Below are positions 46,968-58,099 of a DNA stretch of 64,000 nt, piece after piece. Where the stretch lies: positions 21,440,194-21,504,193 of the forward strand of contig CM038703.1 in assembly GCA_021613375.1 (NCBI GenBank), given 5' to 3'. The stretch comes from Megaleporinus macrocephalus (lineage: Eukaryota > Chordata > Actinopteri > Characiformes > Anostomidae). The notes under the pieces are model-generated. The model had not been told where the DNA came from, did no database searches, and worked only from the letters and a program-made list of their open reading frames with translations. Positions within the stretch are counted from its first letter, which is position 1; every line of letters starts with the position of its first letter. A program made the position numbers and the translations under genes.

Positions 46968-47692
46968 GCATAAAAAACATTACTTTCAAGTAAAATGTAA
47001 TAGTTTATCTTTGTCCTTGAGTTTTGCTTTCCACTTCATCAGACCAACTATAAAATAATGTACTGTCACATTAAGTCACATAATGAAGAGTAAATAACAT
47101 CATTTCAAGTCTTTAGCAAAGCCCAAATCAAAAGTTGGCAACTTCTGTTTTCATTTGATAATGATTATTTGTTGTTTTCTCCATGTTTCATAGAGTGTGT
47201 CAAGCATTACATGTTCACCCCATCACACAAACCAGACAGAGAGAACAGAGTTTTTTTTAATCTGTTGTTTTGTACAGTCATGTGGTAAACTGTTGAGGAG
47301 GTGATTTTAGAAAGTCTTGATGACTTGATGACAGACAGTGTAGCAACCAGCTTTGCATGAAATTTTCCACCCTGCCACATTCCCCTCTGTCACAAGTTGA
47401 ATGTGATGGAGCTATAATTATCAGTCATCTTGCAGAAAAATATTAAAATGATTACTGAGATGGGATCTGGTTTTGGAAAAAAAGAAATATGTAATTGAAA
47501 CTACAAAATACAAAAGACTGAGTTTTCCAGACATGAAGCAATTTAAAATTAGTCCATTTATTTGGCACTGATCTCGTTGAATGACTCAGACAGCCACATA
47601 CACAATCCAATAGCAGTGTAATTTATTGTATAATGAAGATATTCATTTATAATAAGATTAACAAAGATTAAACACCGTTTCACAAAAAAAGA
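46966..47692. other. No recognisable feature
   Basis: AT-rich sequence between the TA tract and direct-repeat copy B. Confidence 0.35.
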
Positions 47693-47863
47693 TTCACAGA
47701 GGCACACAGTTTTGAAGCCGTAGGCGGAGCTACTCACATGGGGGGCGGTATTATTCTAATAAGTCCCCTGTTGATGTGGGATGGGACACCAAATCTGAAC
47801 AACTTGATGAATCTCATGTTTTCTGATCTAGGCAGCCACCCACCAAAAAGCCACCCCCTGGGT
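47693..47863 (+). repeat. 171-bp direct repeat, copy B
   Basis: Matches copy A at 45543 from TTCACAGAGG to CCACCCCCTGGGT. Past that point copy B continues into TGTCTTACTTCACAG, whereas copy A continues into the hAT-like terminus. Confidence 0.9.
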
Positions 47864-48589
47864 TGTCTTACTTCACAGTTTGTGGGTTGGAAGGCACTCC
47901 AGATTCCTAAATGTATGTGCTTAAAAAGTTGATTTTTTTAGAATATGTACTAATTTAAATGATTGGACATTAGTTTTTTATCATATTGTACTGTCACCAT
48001 TTTATTTATGCAATGCAACTCATTGATATATGTATCACAATTAAAATAGATGATTCTTTAAGTGTCCTTCAGTAAAGAAAATGGTTCCATAAACTCATGG
48101 GCTTTAGGTGGTTCTAGCACCAAAAAGGATTCTGCTATTGTTGTGTACATTTTGAGCAACAATAAAAATGTGCTTATTTCTGTTTTTAAAATCAAACTAA
48201 ATGAATTATTAATATGTAATATTTTATCGTGTCTGCATTGTATTTTTTGTGTATTTGAACTGGATTAAAAAAAATTTGACACCCAAGCGAGTGTAAAATA
48301 AAAAACACACATGAACTATTTCAGTGGCAACAACTAGTGGGGAACCCTCAGTGACAAACAAATACATTTTTTCATTTTATTTTCATTATAATCAGCAAAA
48401 TAATTATCATACTTGTTGGATTTATACACTGCAAGTATTATAGTTTACATGTAGTATTATAACAATACTCTTAATTTATTGCTAAGTTTTCATTGAAAAC
48501 AAATGGGTCAGAACTTGAAATAGGGAAATGCCTAGTGGAAAATTATCCGACTAGGATACATTTTTTCTATATCTGCAGTCAGGTCTGTA
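47864..48589. other. No gene seen
   Basis: AT-rich sequence; the 68-codon frame at 48062-48268 has no known motif. Confidence 0.35.
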
Positions 48590-48960
48590 AGTATTTGTCA
48601 GTGACACAACATACTTTTGCCCCTATATGTTATTGAAGTGCAGGCTTTAAGCTTTCAATCTGTTTAAAAGAAAGATTACATTAAAGGTTTAGGAATTACA
48701 GCCTTTTACATACTCTACACATTCACAGCTTGATTGCTTTATTTTAAATCCATTATGAATGTCTACAGAGGCAAATTACAAAATTTCAAATGTGCCACTT
48801 TTTAAATACTGACTGTTAAATCAGCTCTCCCCATTCGCTAGGGCTTCAGGAACTGATCTTAAGGCCAACATATCTGATTAAATCCTTCACTATTAAAAAG
48901 GAATGAGCCCATCATCTTTGAATTGCAGTAGGTGGCACTCATTTTTTGAGATATGTCAGT
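48590..48960 (+). repeat. Probable dispersed DNA repeat
   Basis: AGTCAGGTCTGTAAGTATTT then TCAGTGACACAA, TTGAAGTGCAGGCTTTAAGC, TTAAAGGTTTAGGAATTACA and GCC resemble the ordered landmarks of a widespread fish repeat (CAGTCAGGTCCATAAGTATT then TGGACAGTGACACAA). The assignment is from memory, and termini are not defined. Confidence 0.5.
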
Positions 48961-49022
48961 GATGTGACTATGAGTGGTAGCCTAACCAATGCATTAAACC
49001 ATAAAACTGCCACAAGGTAAAA

Positions 49023-49378
49023 TACACTCACTGGCCATTTCATTAGCTAAACCTAACAAGAAGTACCAGGTTGGGCCCACATTTGCCTTCAGAACTGCCT
49101 TAATTCTGGCAAAGATTCAACAAGAAGATGGAAAAATTACAGTCTTCCAAATGACGTGGCAGAAATGGAGATTCATCAGACGGTTTTCCTATGTTCTATT
49201 ATCCAATTTTGTCCAATGCCAAGTCACTGAAATCACTTTTCCTCCCTTCTGATGCGTTGAACAGCAGGTGATCTTGACCATGTCTATATACCTTAATGCA
49301 TTGTGTTGCTGCCATGTGATTGGCTGATTAGATATTTGGTTAAAAAGCAGGTGTATCTAATGAAGTGGATGGTGAGTA
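49023..49378 (-). mobile_element. Tc1-derived MITE (internally deleted)
   Basis: Left end TACACTCACTGGCCATTTCA with TTAGCTAAACC; right end CAGGTGTATCTAATGAAGTG with GATGGTGAGTA. The two ends are imperfect inverted repeats and both finish in TA, the Tc1 target. Next to the left end, CCAGGTTGGGCCCACATTTG with CCTTCAGAACTGCCTTAAT is the complement of a Tc1 transposase C-terminus (IKAVLKAKGG region). Next to the right end, GCAGGTGATCTTGACCATGT, CATTGTGTTGCTGCCATGTG and ATTGGCTGATTAG match the 5' non-coding leader of the same lineage. So only the two ends of an autonomous element remain. Confidence 0.9.
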
Positions 49379-49529
49379 ATGTTAATTTCTCTGCTACAAG
49401 CTTTGAGTGTACGTGGATGTGGAATGAAGATCCAGCTCAAAGCTGATAAACCAAAATGTAATGCCAATAAGTAAAAATGTAAAGAAAACAGTCCTGAGAT
49501 CACATTGCAGTCTTTTATTTATATCATTT
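49379..49529. other. Spacer, no feature
   Basis: Short interval between two non-autonomous elements. Confidence 0.3.
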
Positions 49530-49746
49530 CGTCGCTGTCCTGTAAAAAACATGTATCTCCATTTTTGTAGATTTTGAGTTTTCTACATCATTTAAACATG
49601 CCAATGGTCGTTTACATTGTATCTGAATTTCATGAAGAGTAGACCAATAGAAGTGCTCCAAAATAGCTCTGAAAGATTTCTGGTTCTATTGACTTACATT
49701 GAAAGTTGCAGTTTTGGAGATACTCGTTTTTCATTCGACAGCGACG
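49530..49746 (-). mobile_element. MITE-like repeat family M, copy 5 (best preserved)
   Basis: Left end CGTCGCTGTCCTGTAAAAAA with CATGTATCTCCATTTTTG; right end GTTTTGGAGATACTCGTTTT with TCATTCGACAGCGACG. These pair as imperfect inverted repeats of about 35 bp. Interior landmarks (GATTTTGAGTTTTCTAC, ATTTAAACATGCCAATGGTC, GACCAATAGAAGTGCTCCAA, GTTCTATTGACTTACATTGA) are the complement of copies 2, 3 and 4. About 217 bp; encodes nothing. The superfamily of the parent transposase is unknown. Confidence 0.85.
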
Positions 49747-51476
49747 ATTTATACCATCATACCATGTGTACATATTCAAGGTCTAACATTTATATCTGCA
49801 GTGGAATGTCAAAATTATTTGAACCACCTTGAGGTCCCTGAAGTCCCTCAATGACCCCCGGCAGTCTGAGGCCTCTAGGTACTCGTCACAATGGCCTGGT
49901 CAGTAGTCTATCTATGGAGAGATGGAATGCTTCAAGCTACTTAGAAACACAGGGAGACTATGCTAACCAGCCACGCTTCTTTTTCAATTTAAGATTTAAG
50001 TCTGCAATTTGAAATAGAGTGTCTTTGAAAAATCATGCACATTTCTGCAACTATATAGACAAAAACTGATGATCTACATTATTGACCTAAAAAAAACATT
50101 TAAGAAGCAATAACGCACCCAAGCCCCTCCCAATAGCCGAATAAATCAAAGGGTTTTAAGAGCATTTTAGCACCAAATAAACAGATAAAATGGCAGGAGA
50201 AAATGAGAATGATGAAAGTCTGTGCAGTCTTTCTTCATAGCCCGGAGGCAAGACCGAGAACCAGAGAGAAAGCAGGCGGGGGATGGATATGAGAAGAAGT
50301 CTGGGTTAATAACAAAGTAAAGTTCCGCCTCGGGGACGAATGGAAGACTTTGTTAATGTTGTTTATTTATTTTCTGTTCAGTCCTACACAGAGGGGAGGT
50401 TTCGTGGTGGTGTTTTTTTGTGGGGAGTAGAATTGCACAGTGCCGTTTTACAAGGTTCAGGTCTCAAGCCTTTCACTCCTGATGTGTTTTTCTGCTTCAG
50501 GATGAAATCACCTGGCAGTCAGTGAATATCCACCAGCCTTAAAAGAAAAAATCAAGCAAAGGTTTTTCTTATTTTTTGGGTTGGCTGCGATGAGATTGGA
50601 GCAAATCTTACTGCTGTTTCGTCTTGTTAGGGATGTTTTTACATATGAAAAACATATCTTGGTGTGGCTCAGTGGAGTGCCTATGAGAATTTTACATAAT
50701 GAGTATTTCGCTTTGACAAAACAGAGAAGAAATCTCCTTCAGGGTATGGCTGCAGCACAACATGTTCCAGTGGTGGTAGGCTGCAGCTGATTTACAAAGG
50801 ATAAAATACTTTATGCATACACAGAATATATCACAGAAGATGGAATTCTGGTTTTGGCTACTTCACCATCAGAGGCATTATATAAAAAGCTTGCTCTGCA
50901 AAGAATCAGCTAAACAGGTTATCCATTTTCTACTCACTTCAAATTTAGTTCATCAGCCAAGACATCTTTCGTGTCTGAGGTTAGCCTTTTGACTTATAAA
51001 ATAACATAACGATTATATAAGAAAACAGACACAATTCTGGATTCAAGATGACTGCTGCTACTGTTAGTTATGCAACACTCTTTTTCGTAAAATTGTTATA
51101 GATACAAGTACACCATTGTTGTCAGAATACACAAGTGTGTTTTAGATTAGTTAATTAAGTTTGGATGCAATATGGTATCAGGTAGTTATAAGCTTCTTTT
51201 ACGTGTTAGCAACATTACCGGCTTTAGTGAAAAACTGAAAAAACTCTGTTGAATAACTAGAAGCACAAATTTCAGAGGTACACTTGATTCAGCTTTACCA
51301 AAATCTAGTGTACCAAACTTTATTCAGTTCTACTAAAAACTAAACTTTAACACTTTAAACACATTAATAAGTAGAAACTATATTCAGATTTGTTTTAATT
51401 ATAACAACTGAAATAATATTACTTAACTTAATTTAAAATATGTTTTTTTAAATATTATTGAACTGTCCACATATCA
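49747..51476. other. No gene seen
   Basis: AT-rich sequence. The frames at 50340-50525 and 50581-50790 (plus) have no recognisable domain. 50170-50340 is somewhat richer and more complex. Confidence 0.35.
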
Positions 51477-51644
51477 TTACTGTCCTATGAAAACAATAAT
51501 TTCCAAAACAGTTTTTTTATAGGACAAGACAAAAACTTTCTGTCTTAACTTTCAATATAAGTCAATGGAACCAGATTTTTTTTCAAATGATTTTAAAGAA
51601 TTTGTATTAGTTCATTCATCAAAATTTTTTACCACCATAATGTC
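51477..51644 (+). mobile_element. MITE-like repeat family M, copy 6 (truncated)
   Basis: TTACTGTCCTATGAAAACAA, CAATATAAGTCAATGGAACC, TTTTTCAAATGATTTTAAAG, TTAGTTCATTCATCAAAATT. The right half is missing where repeat R1 copy 2 starts. Confidence 0.65.
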
Positions 51645-51787
51645 CATATATGTAGACATTTGATGTCTGGGGCATAAATACAGCACAACCTGTAAGTAGT
51701 AGCCATGCTGTGTGACTTCACCTACTTTTTGATGTTTGAAGCAAAACATCTAAAACTGAAAATAATATAATCAAACAAGTTAGTAGT

Positions 51788-51798
51788 TTAACTTTATG
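51788..51798 (+). repeat. SINE target-site duplication, left
   Basis: TTAACTTTATG, matching 52116-52126 (TTAACTTTGTG) with one mismatch. Confidence 0.75.
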
Positions 51799-52115
51799 AC
51801 GGCATGGTGGTGTAGTGGTCAGCACTGTCGCCTCACAGCAAGATGATCCGGATTGGATTCCTGGTCCGGGCCGTTCTGTGTGGAGCTGCATGTTCTCCCC
51901 GTGCTTGAGTGGGTTTTCTTCTGGGCACTCCGGTTTCCTCCCACAGTCCAAACACATGCATGTTAGGCTGATTGGTCACTCTAAAGGTGTGAGTGTGTGC
52001 GATGGACTGGTGACCTGTCCATGGTATGCTTTGCCTGATGACACTGGGATTGGTTCCAGCCCACCCGTGACCCCAACTAGCGGAAGATAATGGATGGATG
52101 GATGGATAGCTATAC
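51799..52115 (+). mobile_element. tRNA-derived SINE, full length
   Basis: Head: GGTGGTGTAGTGGTCAGCAC with TGTCGCC (A box) and GGATTGGATTCCTGG (decayed B box). Body: GGAGCTGCATGTTCTCCCCG, TTCTTCTGGGCACTCCGG, CATGCATGTTAGGCTGATTG and GCGATGGACTGGTGACCTGT. Tail: GATTGGTTCCAGCCCACCC, then CGGAAGATAATGGATGGATG with GATGG repeats. It is flanked by an 11-bp target-site duplication and sits inside repeat R1. This is the most complete of the four SINE copies. Confidence 0.92.
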
Positions 52116-52126
52116 TTAACTTTGTG
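52116..52126 (+). repeat. SINE target-site duplication, right
   Basis: TTAACTTTGTG, pairing with 51788-51798. Confidence 0.75.
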
Positions 52127-52460
52127 TTGTTGAGATTGTCAGCAAGTAGCTAGTATAGCTAACATTAACTACTAGCATGCCCCAAGTAACTAGCGTTAGC
52201 TAACTAAATAGTTATGATAGTTTATTTATTATTATTTTCTTGACGGTATATATTTTTACATATTGTAAGTCTGATCTCATGAGCTCATGAAAGAGGGAAA
52301 GCAGCTTGTTTCAAATCGAAGGCTTGCAAATGGGCGTATAAAAGCACATCTGGGCATTTTCACCTTGACCAAACTCACATACCTTAAATCTAAACAGTTT
52401 GAAATGCTGGACAAATACATTCTTAAGTCAAACTGTTTCTTCTCAGCCTTTAATCTGTAG

Positions 52461-52904
52461 AATAGAGTCTTCAATGTTCCACATGAAGCCAACATGTACA
52501 CACCTTTAGAACCACAAACACACGCACGCACAAACAGCCACCGCACAGTGCTGGGGGATTAGATTTCTCCTCTGCGCCTGCGAGGTTAATAAGTTTGGCG
52601 GTAGCACAGCCTCGGCTGCAGCCTGTGAAATGGACTTGTTAGTAGCAATGAGGGGAGCACTGGAAGGTAATTCAATCTCACACAGAGTTTAAAGGCAGCC
52701 CTATTACATCAGGCATAGCTACTGGCACTGGCTAAATGAGTCCTCCCAGCCTGCTCCTGCTCCTGCTAGCACAGTTGTTGGGAAATTTAAACACAGGCCT
52801 CTTCAAACAGTTCATAGGCAGCCAATTAGGGTACTCCTGGTACATGAGCTACTGCATTCACTACGTGGCTGCAAAGATCCTAGACTGATAAACACCTTTC
52901 TCAA
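52461..52904. other. No gene seen; mixed-complexity sequence
   Basis: Includes a richer stretch at 52555-52640 (CTCCTCTGCGCCTGCGAGGT). No coding similarity; possibly regulatory but unsupported. Confidence 0.3.
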
Positions 52905-53640
52905 AACCTATACTCTTCAGCAATTTTATCAGCTACGCTTACCATAGACAAGCACTTTGTAGGTATAGAGTTAAAGACTGTAGCCCGTTTGTTGCTGCTC
53001 AGTTCATCAATCTCTCTCTTTCTTGTCAATCCAGTGCTAGAGTAAGATATGGCCCTAGGCTATGTTCTGCAACCCTAATGATTAATAAACATAGTCTAAA
53101 GCTAAAGTAACTTTATATTTGGTTTTTAATCAAGTAATCAGAGTTTAAGTATTATGTTATGATCTATTTAAGTCTAAGGCATTAGCTAATAAACTAAATA
53201 TGTACAAAATTCATTTTACATGATTTTTATTTGGTAGGGGGTTAACTATCCCAAACGTTGAGTCTTTAATAATATGAAAAATGACATTATGTTCCTCATG
53301 GCCACATGGTGAGCAGTTAGTTTCGGTTACCAAAGTTGTGAAAATAAGTTTAGGAATTGAGAATTGCTGAGAACCGTTGAGCAGCTATGAAATATGTGTT
53401 TGTGAAAATATTATGATTTTAAATGTGTAGAACTGTTTTTGTTTGCTAGTCAAATGCATATCCATGTTATTGGTTAAAATGGTTCAATTGTAAAATAAAA
53501 CCCAAAATGTTTTTTTAACGGTCTGACTCCAGTGTGTTGCGCTGGTATGAGTGTGTCAGACAAAGTGGTGTTGCTGGGTTTTTACACACCTCACAGTCAC
53601 TGCTGGGTTGAGAATAAACCACCAATCAATAATGTCTAAC
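52905..53640 (+). repeat. Dispersed repeat family T, copy 3, interrupted
   Basis: 52920-53036 matches the first half of T (ATTTTATCAGCTACGCTTAC, AAGCACTTTGTAGGTAT, GACTGTAGCCCGTTTGTTGC). 53527-53640 matches the later half (GTGTGTTGCGCTGGTATGAG, GTGTTGCTGGGTTTTTACAC, AGTCACTGCTGGGTTGAGAA). About 490 bp of unrelated AT-rich sequence separates them, starting after TCCAGTG at 53031-53037 and ending at CTCCAGTG near 53526-53533, a possible 7-bp duplication. Confidence 0.6.
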
Positions 53641-53734
53641 CAACACCAGTCCAGAAACTGACCTTTGTCAGAGGGCCAGAGACGGACAAACACACAAAAA
53701 AAGATGAGTAGCATCAAGATTGTAGCAGCACGCC

Positions 53735-54000
53735 AAATGTGTCTACTAAAGGCCCCATATTGAAAACTGAACTTCTCTCTCTTTTTTAAACAATAATATG
53801 TAAACATCGTTAAGCTTACAGCACATATTTGGGCTACATCACTTTAGCTCCACCAATTGGCCCTAAAGTTCAAGGGGATTTTTAGCTCAAATTGTTTTTT
53901 GAACAAGGCACAATACCGGCAGCCAATCAGAACAGAGCCCATTTATCTTATATCAGTCTTAAATGCACAATAACAAAAACAGTTTGTGTAATTCTAGGGA
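53735..54000. repeat. Possible dispersed repeat
   Basis: AAGGCCCCATATTGAAAAC, then ACAATAATATGTAAACATCG, TTTTTGAACAAGGCACAATA and GCAGCCAATCAGAACAGAGC. These phrases recall a common fish repeat (CAATCAGAACAGAGCTCATT). Boundaries unknown. Confidence 0.4.
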
Positions 54001-54709
54001 ATAAAAAAGAATGTGTACAATTAAAATGTTGACCATGTGTGGCACATACAGCCACACACAGTTTATGAGTGGGTCTTAAGGTGAAAAAATAAAATTCAAG
54101 ACGAAGGTGCAGCTTGGGCTTTATGTAGATTCAAGGAACTAATAGAAAACGAAGTGCTGCGAAAACCCCACTTTTTCTAGAACTCAGTATGTCTTGACTT
54201 TTAGATATATAGAAAGTAGCATGTAGACTATGGGGCTGCATAGGCATGTGCCTGAGGCGTTCAGGTTCAGTAGCGTGACAGTTCCTAAGTCCCCTGGCAA
54301 AATGATGGGCTGTTGGCCGATGTTGTCAAAACCGTGATGGACTTGAAAAAAGAGAGAAGCATTCTCCAGCTCACCAGCCTTCCTCAGACAGGCAGCCTGG
54401 CTGACAGTAGAGTGCTCCAAGTGTGTTTGACTTGGAACCTTCCCAATACATGAGTGAGAGGAATGATCTCATTTACTGATATTGTAAATGAAAAGTTGCC
54501 CATTTTCTCAGTGCTAGTGCAGAACAAGATGGGGTGCCATATTACCTTAGCTGCTCTGTGGCATGGAGCTGGTAGTATTATATAGTTTTTGCTCGAGATG
54601 GCACATATGCCTTTATTTGGCATATGTAAATATTCCACTGGGTGCCAAATAACGGCTCAGAACTGCTTCTAGGGCTGGAATTCAAAAGACTCCCTATATT
54701 TTTGTTTAT
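54001..54709. other. No gene seen
   Basis: The overlapping minus-strand frames at 54184-54420 and 54384-54638 have no recognisable motif. Confidence 0.35.
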
Positions 54710-54988
54710 GGGCGGCACGGTGATGTAGTTGTTAACACTATCGCCTCATAGCAAGATGATCCGGGTTTGATTCCCGCTATGACCCAATCTGTGTGGGGTT
54801 TGCATGTTCTCCCAGTGCTTGAGTGGGTTTCCTCCAGGTACTCTAGTTTCCTCCCACAGTCCAAACACATGCATGTTAGGTTGATCGGTCACTCTAAATT
54901 GCCCATAGGTGTGAGAGTGTATGTTGGCCATGCGATGGACTGGCAACCAGTCCATGGTGTTCTCCGCCTTCACCCCATGATGCTGGTG
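54710..54988 (+). mobile_element. tRNA-derived SINE, tail truncated
   Basis: GGGCGGCACGGTGATGTAGT then TGTTAACACTATCGCC (A box region), GGGTTTGATTCCC (B box), TTTGCATGTTCTCCCAGTGC, GGGTTTCCTCCAGGTACTCT, GCATGTTAGGTTGATCGGTC, GCGATGGACTGGCAACCAGT and CACCCCATGATGCTGG. The GATGG-type tail is absent. Same family as 5692, 31949 and 51799. Confidence 0.9.
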
Positions 54989-56613
54989 TTTCTTTGCTTT
55001 TCTTTTTTCTGTTGTATGAAAGCAATAAAGACTCAAGGTCGTCTTCAGTTCAAGCCTATGACCAAATCACAGCTGTGATGTTATTCACGACAACACACAC
55101 CCTTTCAATAGAAAATGAGTTGAAAGTGAAATATTTTTTATCTAATCTCAAAGTAAAACAACCATTTGACTTTGGTCTTGCTCTGGCCTTGCCGGAAGCT
55201 TCCAGAACCCCCACAATGTCAGAGAACTCTCACCTATGCATTGAAAAGAGCCAGCATTGTCCAAAATGTTTTATTGTATTTCTCTTTTTCTTAGCTTGGA
55301 ATACACACTGGATTGACCTACAAGTATTGAGAAAGTGTTCTAGCTCTGAAAAGCTACTAGATGTCGTAATTCATCAGATAAAAACCTGCATTGAAGTTTT
55401 TGCTTGCAGCATTACTAAACACTCTTTTTCCATATTTCTGTTATAGTACTCTAATCTGACAAGTCCTGTGTGACAGTCCCCAATAACCTCTTAGAACGTA
55501 GCAGAGCTATGCTCCATCTGAAAGTAAATGTTCTCTGGAATACAGCATATAAACATTAATGTTGGAAAGTCTCTACAATACAATGAGGCGAATCTATGAC
55601 TCTGCAGAAAAATGATTTGGAAAGACAAGGGACGGAATTGAGACAATGATTTTGCAGGGGCTCGCAGGGAGCCAAATGGCCTTTTGAGACTAGAGGGAAC
55701 CGAACCTTTTCAAATATTCATCACCTTGACTTTAATTATTCAGCCCCATTCTTACCAGAATAGAATATGTTGCTCTTTTGACAAATTAATTTAACTTTCT
55801 TGACATGTACAGTACATATTTTAAGGTAGTTGACCTTGATGCAGACCTTAAAAAGCATCATGAAATCATGACTTAATTCCATGTTGCATTGTTTAATGCC
55901 ACATTGCCGTAACCTGTAGTGATAATAAGGGGTCAGTGTTAACTTTACGAAACCACATGGATACATAATGCAGTTGGTAGCTGGGCTGCCTGGATGAATG
56001 CATGCAAAACTGTCATTTTTACTTCTCGATTTTCTGTTTGACTTTTCTCACGGATGTGAAAACCAGCGTAGGAACAGTGCTCTCAGGAATGCCACATCCA
56101 GTCATAGTATGTGTCACATGCAGTCTGGGTGAGATGTCTTCAGGAATTCCATTGGCTAAAGTCTCACTTGCAGTGATAGAAATGGTGCACTTTATGTGTT
56201 TGTAATGATGAAGTTAGCAGAGCTAAAGTGGATAATAAAATTCTTAGATGAGAAATGAGAAAAAAACATGAATTTAGAAGCAGTGAAAGAAATGAAGAAC
56301 TGAATATTTGCAAAATATTAAACTAACTCCATGTGGTTTGGGAAAAATGTATATGTATTTAGGCACATAGCAAAAGTCAAGAATGAAAACTTTGAACTGT
56401 GGTGGAAAATGTGAAGATATTCATCACCATCATGATAAATTACATCACACTATGTGATAATATGCTTTTCTGAGTATATTATAGGTGTCATCAATAATCG
56501 AAAAGCTAGACATACTGTGTTGTTACATAGAGCAATATTAAAAACCTATAGTTTCAAAGAATAGAGCAACCAGTAGAACTGGTCAAAGCTTTAATTTAAA
56601 CTAAACCACTTAC
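54989..56613. other. No gene seen
   Basis: The longest frame (54994-55446, plus, 150 codons) starts just past the SINE end, is Phe/Ser/Leu-rich and matches nothing I know. 55590-55700 (GGCGAATCTATGACTCTGCA, GGGGCTCGCAGGGAGCCAAA) is more complex and may be conserved non-coding DNA. Confidence 0.35.
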
Positions 56614-56984
56614 CATCAAAGTAGAGAGAGCAGAGAGAGTAAGTGTGTGTCCTCTGTGTAGACTCTGTGTCCTCTTTCCCAGCATGGCGCATCTCCTCAT
56701 AGCTCACAGTGTCGCTCCTCGTGTTATTGGCAGTGGCAGCAACTGAGGCGGCGCTACCTCTGCCACTTTACTCCTCTGTCCATCACACCATAGATGCCAG
56801 AGAGAGAGCTGCACGTGTCCGCTAAAGTTGCAGTTCTTGTCCAGGTTAGGTCCTCTTCTTTGCCACTTGAGGTTCAGTTTGTGGTAGCTCACTGGTGCAC
56901 TGAGGGCAGGGGGTTGGGGTGGAGGCGCTGATGAGGACTTGGAGCACTCTACTGGCGAACCCACTTTTGACACCACTGTAACAT
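56614..56984 (-). CDS. Candidate exon, product unknown
   Basis: On the minus strand a strong pyrimidine tract TTGTCCCCTGTCTCCTTTTT ending CCTAG precedes 56984, and GATG followed by GTAAGTGG forms a strong donor at 56613. The 371-bp segment has one frame open for about 95 codons from the acceptor (VTVVSKVGSPVECSKSSSAP..., PVSYHKLNLKWQRRGPNLDK...), ending in TGA. Another frame is open through the 3' 117 bp to the donor (NTRSDTVSYEEMRHAGKEDT...). The KVGSPVEC and LKWQRRGP phrases are faintly immunoglobulin-like, but I cannot identify a family, and no single frame spans the exon. A decayed exon, an untranslated exon or chance are all possible. Confidence 0.25.
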
Positions 56985-58099
56985 CTAGGAAAAAGGAGAC
57001 AGGGGACAATCTTGAAGAAGATAAAATCCTGCCGCTCAGGGCAACAGGAGGACCAGGATAGCAGAAAGGTCACCTCCAGCCACACAACTGTTCCTGATGG
57101 TAGGCATCAACGCTGCATCTATACCCCACTAACCAGCCCCACAGCCCAGCACAAAACTGCCCATGCAACACATTTGCACATCATTAAGCTAACAGCCACA
57201 ACTATTTGCAAGTATTCACAGTTATTTTAAAGTTCCTCCTGTTGTGAGTTCAGCGCTTTACAAGGTGCTCTGCATGTGGTCACACCTCCAGCATGTTCTT
57301 GGCCAGTAGCAGGTCGCTACAATAGGCTATTTAGTGCACGTTATCGAAGTCACATTGTAAGAGGAATGCATTCTAATTAAACTAATAACACACAGTTGTA
57401 CGTTTCATGTGTTTTTTGAGGCACATTGAGTAAAAAGTCGCAGTGCTGGCAACAAAAAGCAAATGAACCTCTGGGTTAATGATTCTCCAAGAGCTAGCTG
57501 TCAAAAGGTATTCCAAATAAGAAAATGAGAATGGGTTTGACAAGTGGTATGCCCATTAAATAAAGGTTTATGTATTTCTGTAGCTGACTGCAATTTTACT
57601 AATTAAAAATAATCCTTTTAAAACAGTTCTGTAAGTAGCTTATTTATGTGGTTTTTGTTTGTTTGTTTCATTACCTGATTTTATATTACACTTTCATGAG
57701 AGATTCCCCTCTTAACCTGGAAAAGAACACTCTGCTATCCAACCCTGTTCACCCCTACTTAAAGACTGATTGCATGCTTCATTTCAAAGAGAGCATGATT
57801 AGTCCCATTAAACTGGATTTAGCGCAGCGTATCTTTAATGTGGCACTACTGGTTCTTCTTCGTCTTCTTTCTTTGACTGTTCTAATTTATCAGCCTTCAA
57901 AAACTTAATATCTTTTGCCAAACTAAATATCTTTTGCCAGATTGCCCACCCCTGCCTTCATCTATCAAATCTACTATTTATTAAAAAAAAAAAAGGTACA
58001 GATAAAAATACAGACAGTATTCAGGCTTCAGAATGGCTGCTTCTGTTTTTATGTGTACAAAGTATTTCTATCTATTTTTAGCCTTGTAGCTGCAGTGCT
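56985..58099. other. No gene seen
   Basis: AT-rich sequence; 57012-57230 and 57648-57908 (plus frames) lack known motifs. A 12-A run lies near 57979-57992. Confidence 0.35.

Larger units (their letters stand above)
51645..52460. repeat. Dispersed repeat R1, copy 2, split by a SINE
   Basis: 51660-51798 matches 4700-4795 (AACCTGTAAGTAGTAGCCAT, TGCTGTGTGACTTCACC, TGAAGCAAAACATCTAAAAC). After the SINE, 52116-52440 matches 4798-5060 (CTTTGTGTTGTTGAGATTGT, GCTAACATTAACTACTAGCA, CAGCTTGTTTCAAATC, GCACATCTGGGCATTTTCAC with CTTGACCAAA). Comparison with copy 1 gives the empty site for the insertion. Confidence 0.7.

Noticed and set aside
54994..55446. 150-codon plus-strand frame
   Set aside because: Begins at the edge of a SINE, low-information composition, no known motif.
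56700..57010. LTR retrotransposon leader reading (GGTGTCAAAAGTGGG as a primer-binding-site neighbour)
   Set aside because: No LTR pair, no gag or pol block nearby; the splice-bounded exon interpretation explains the boundaries better.
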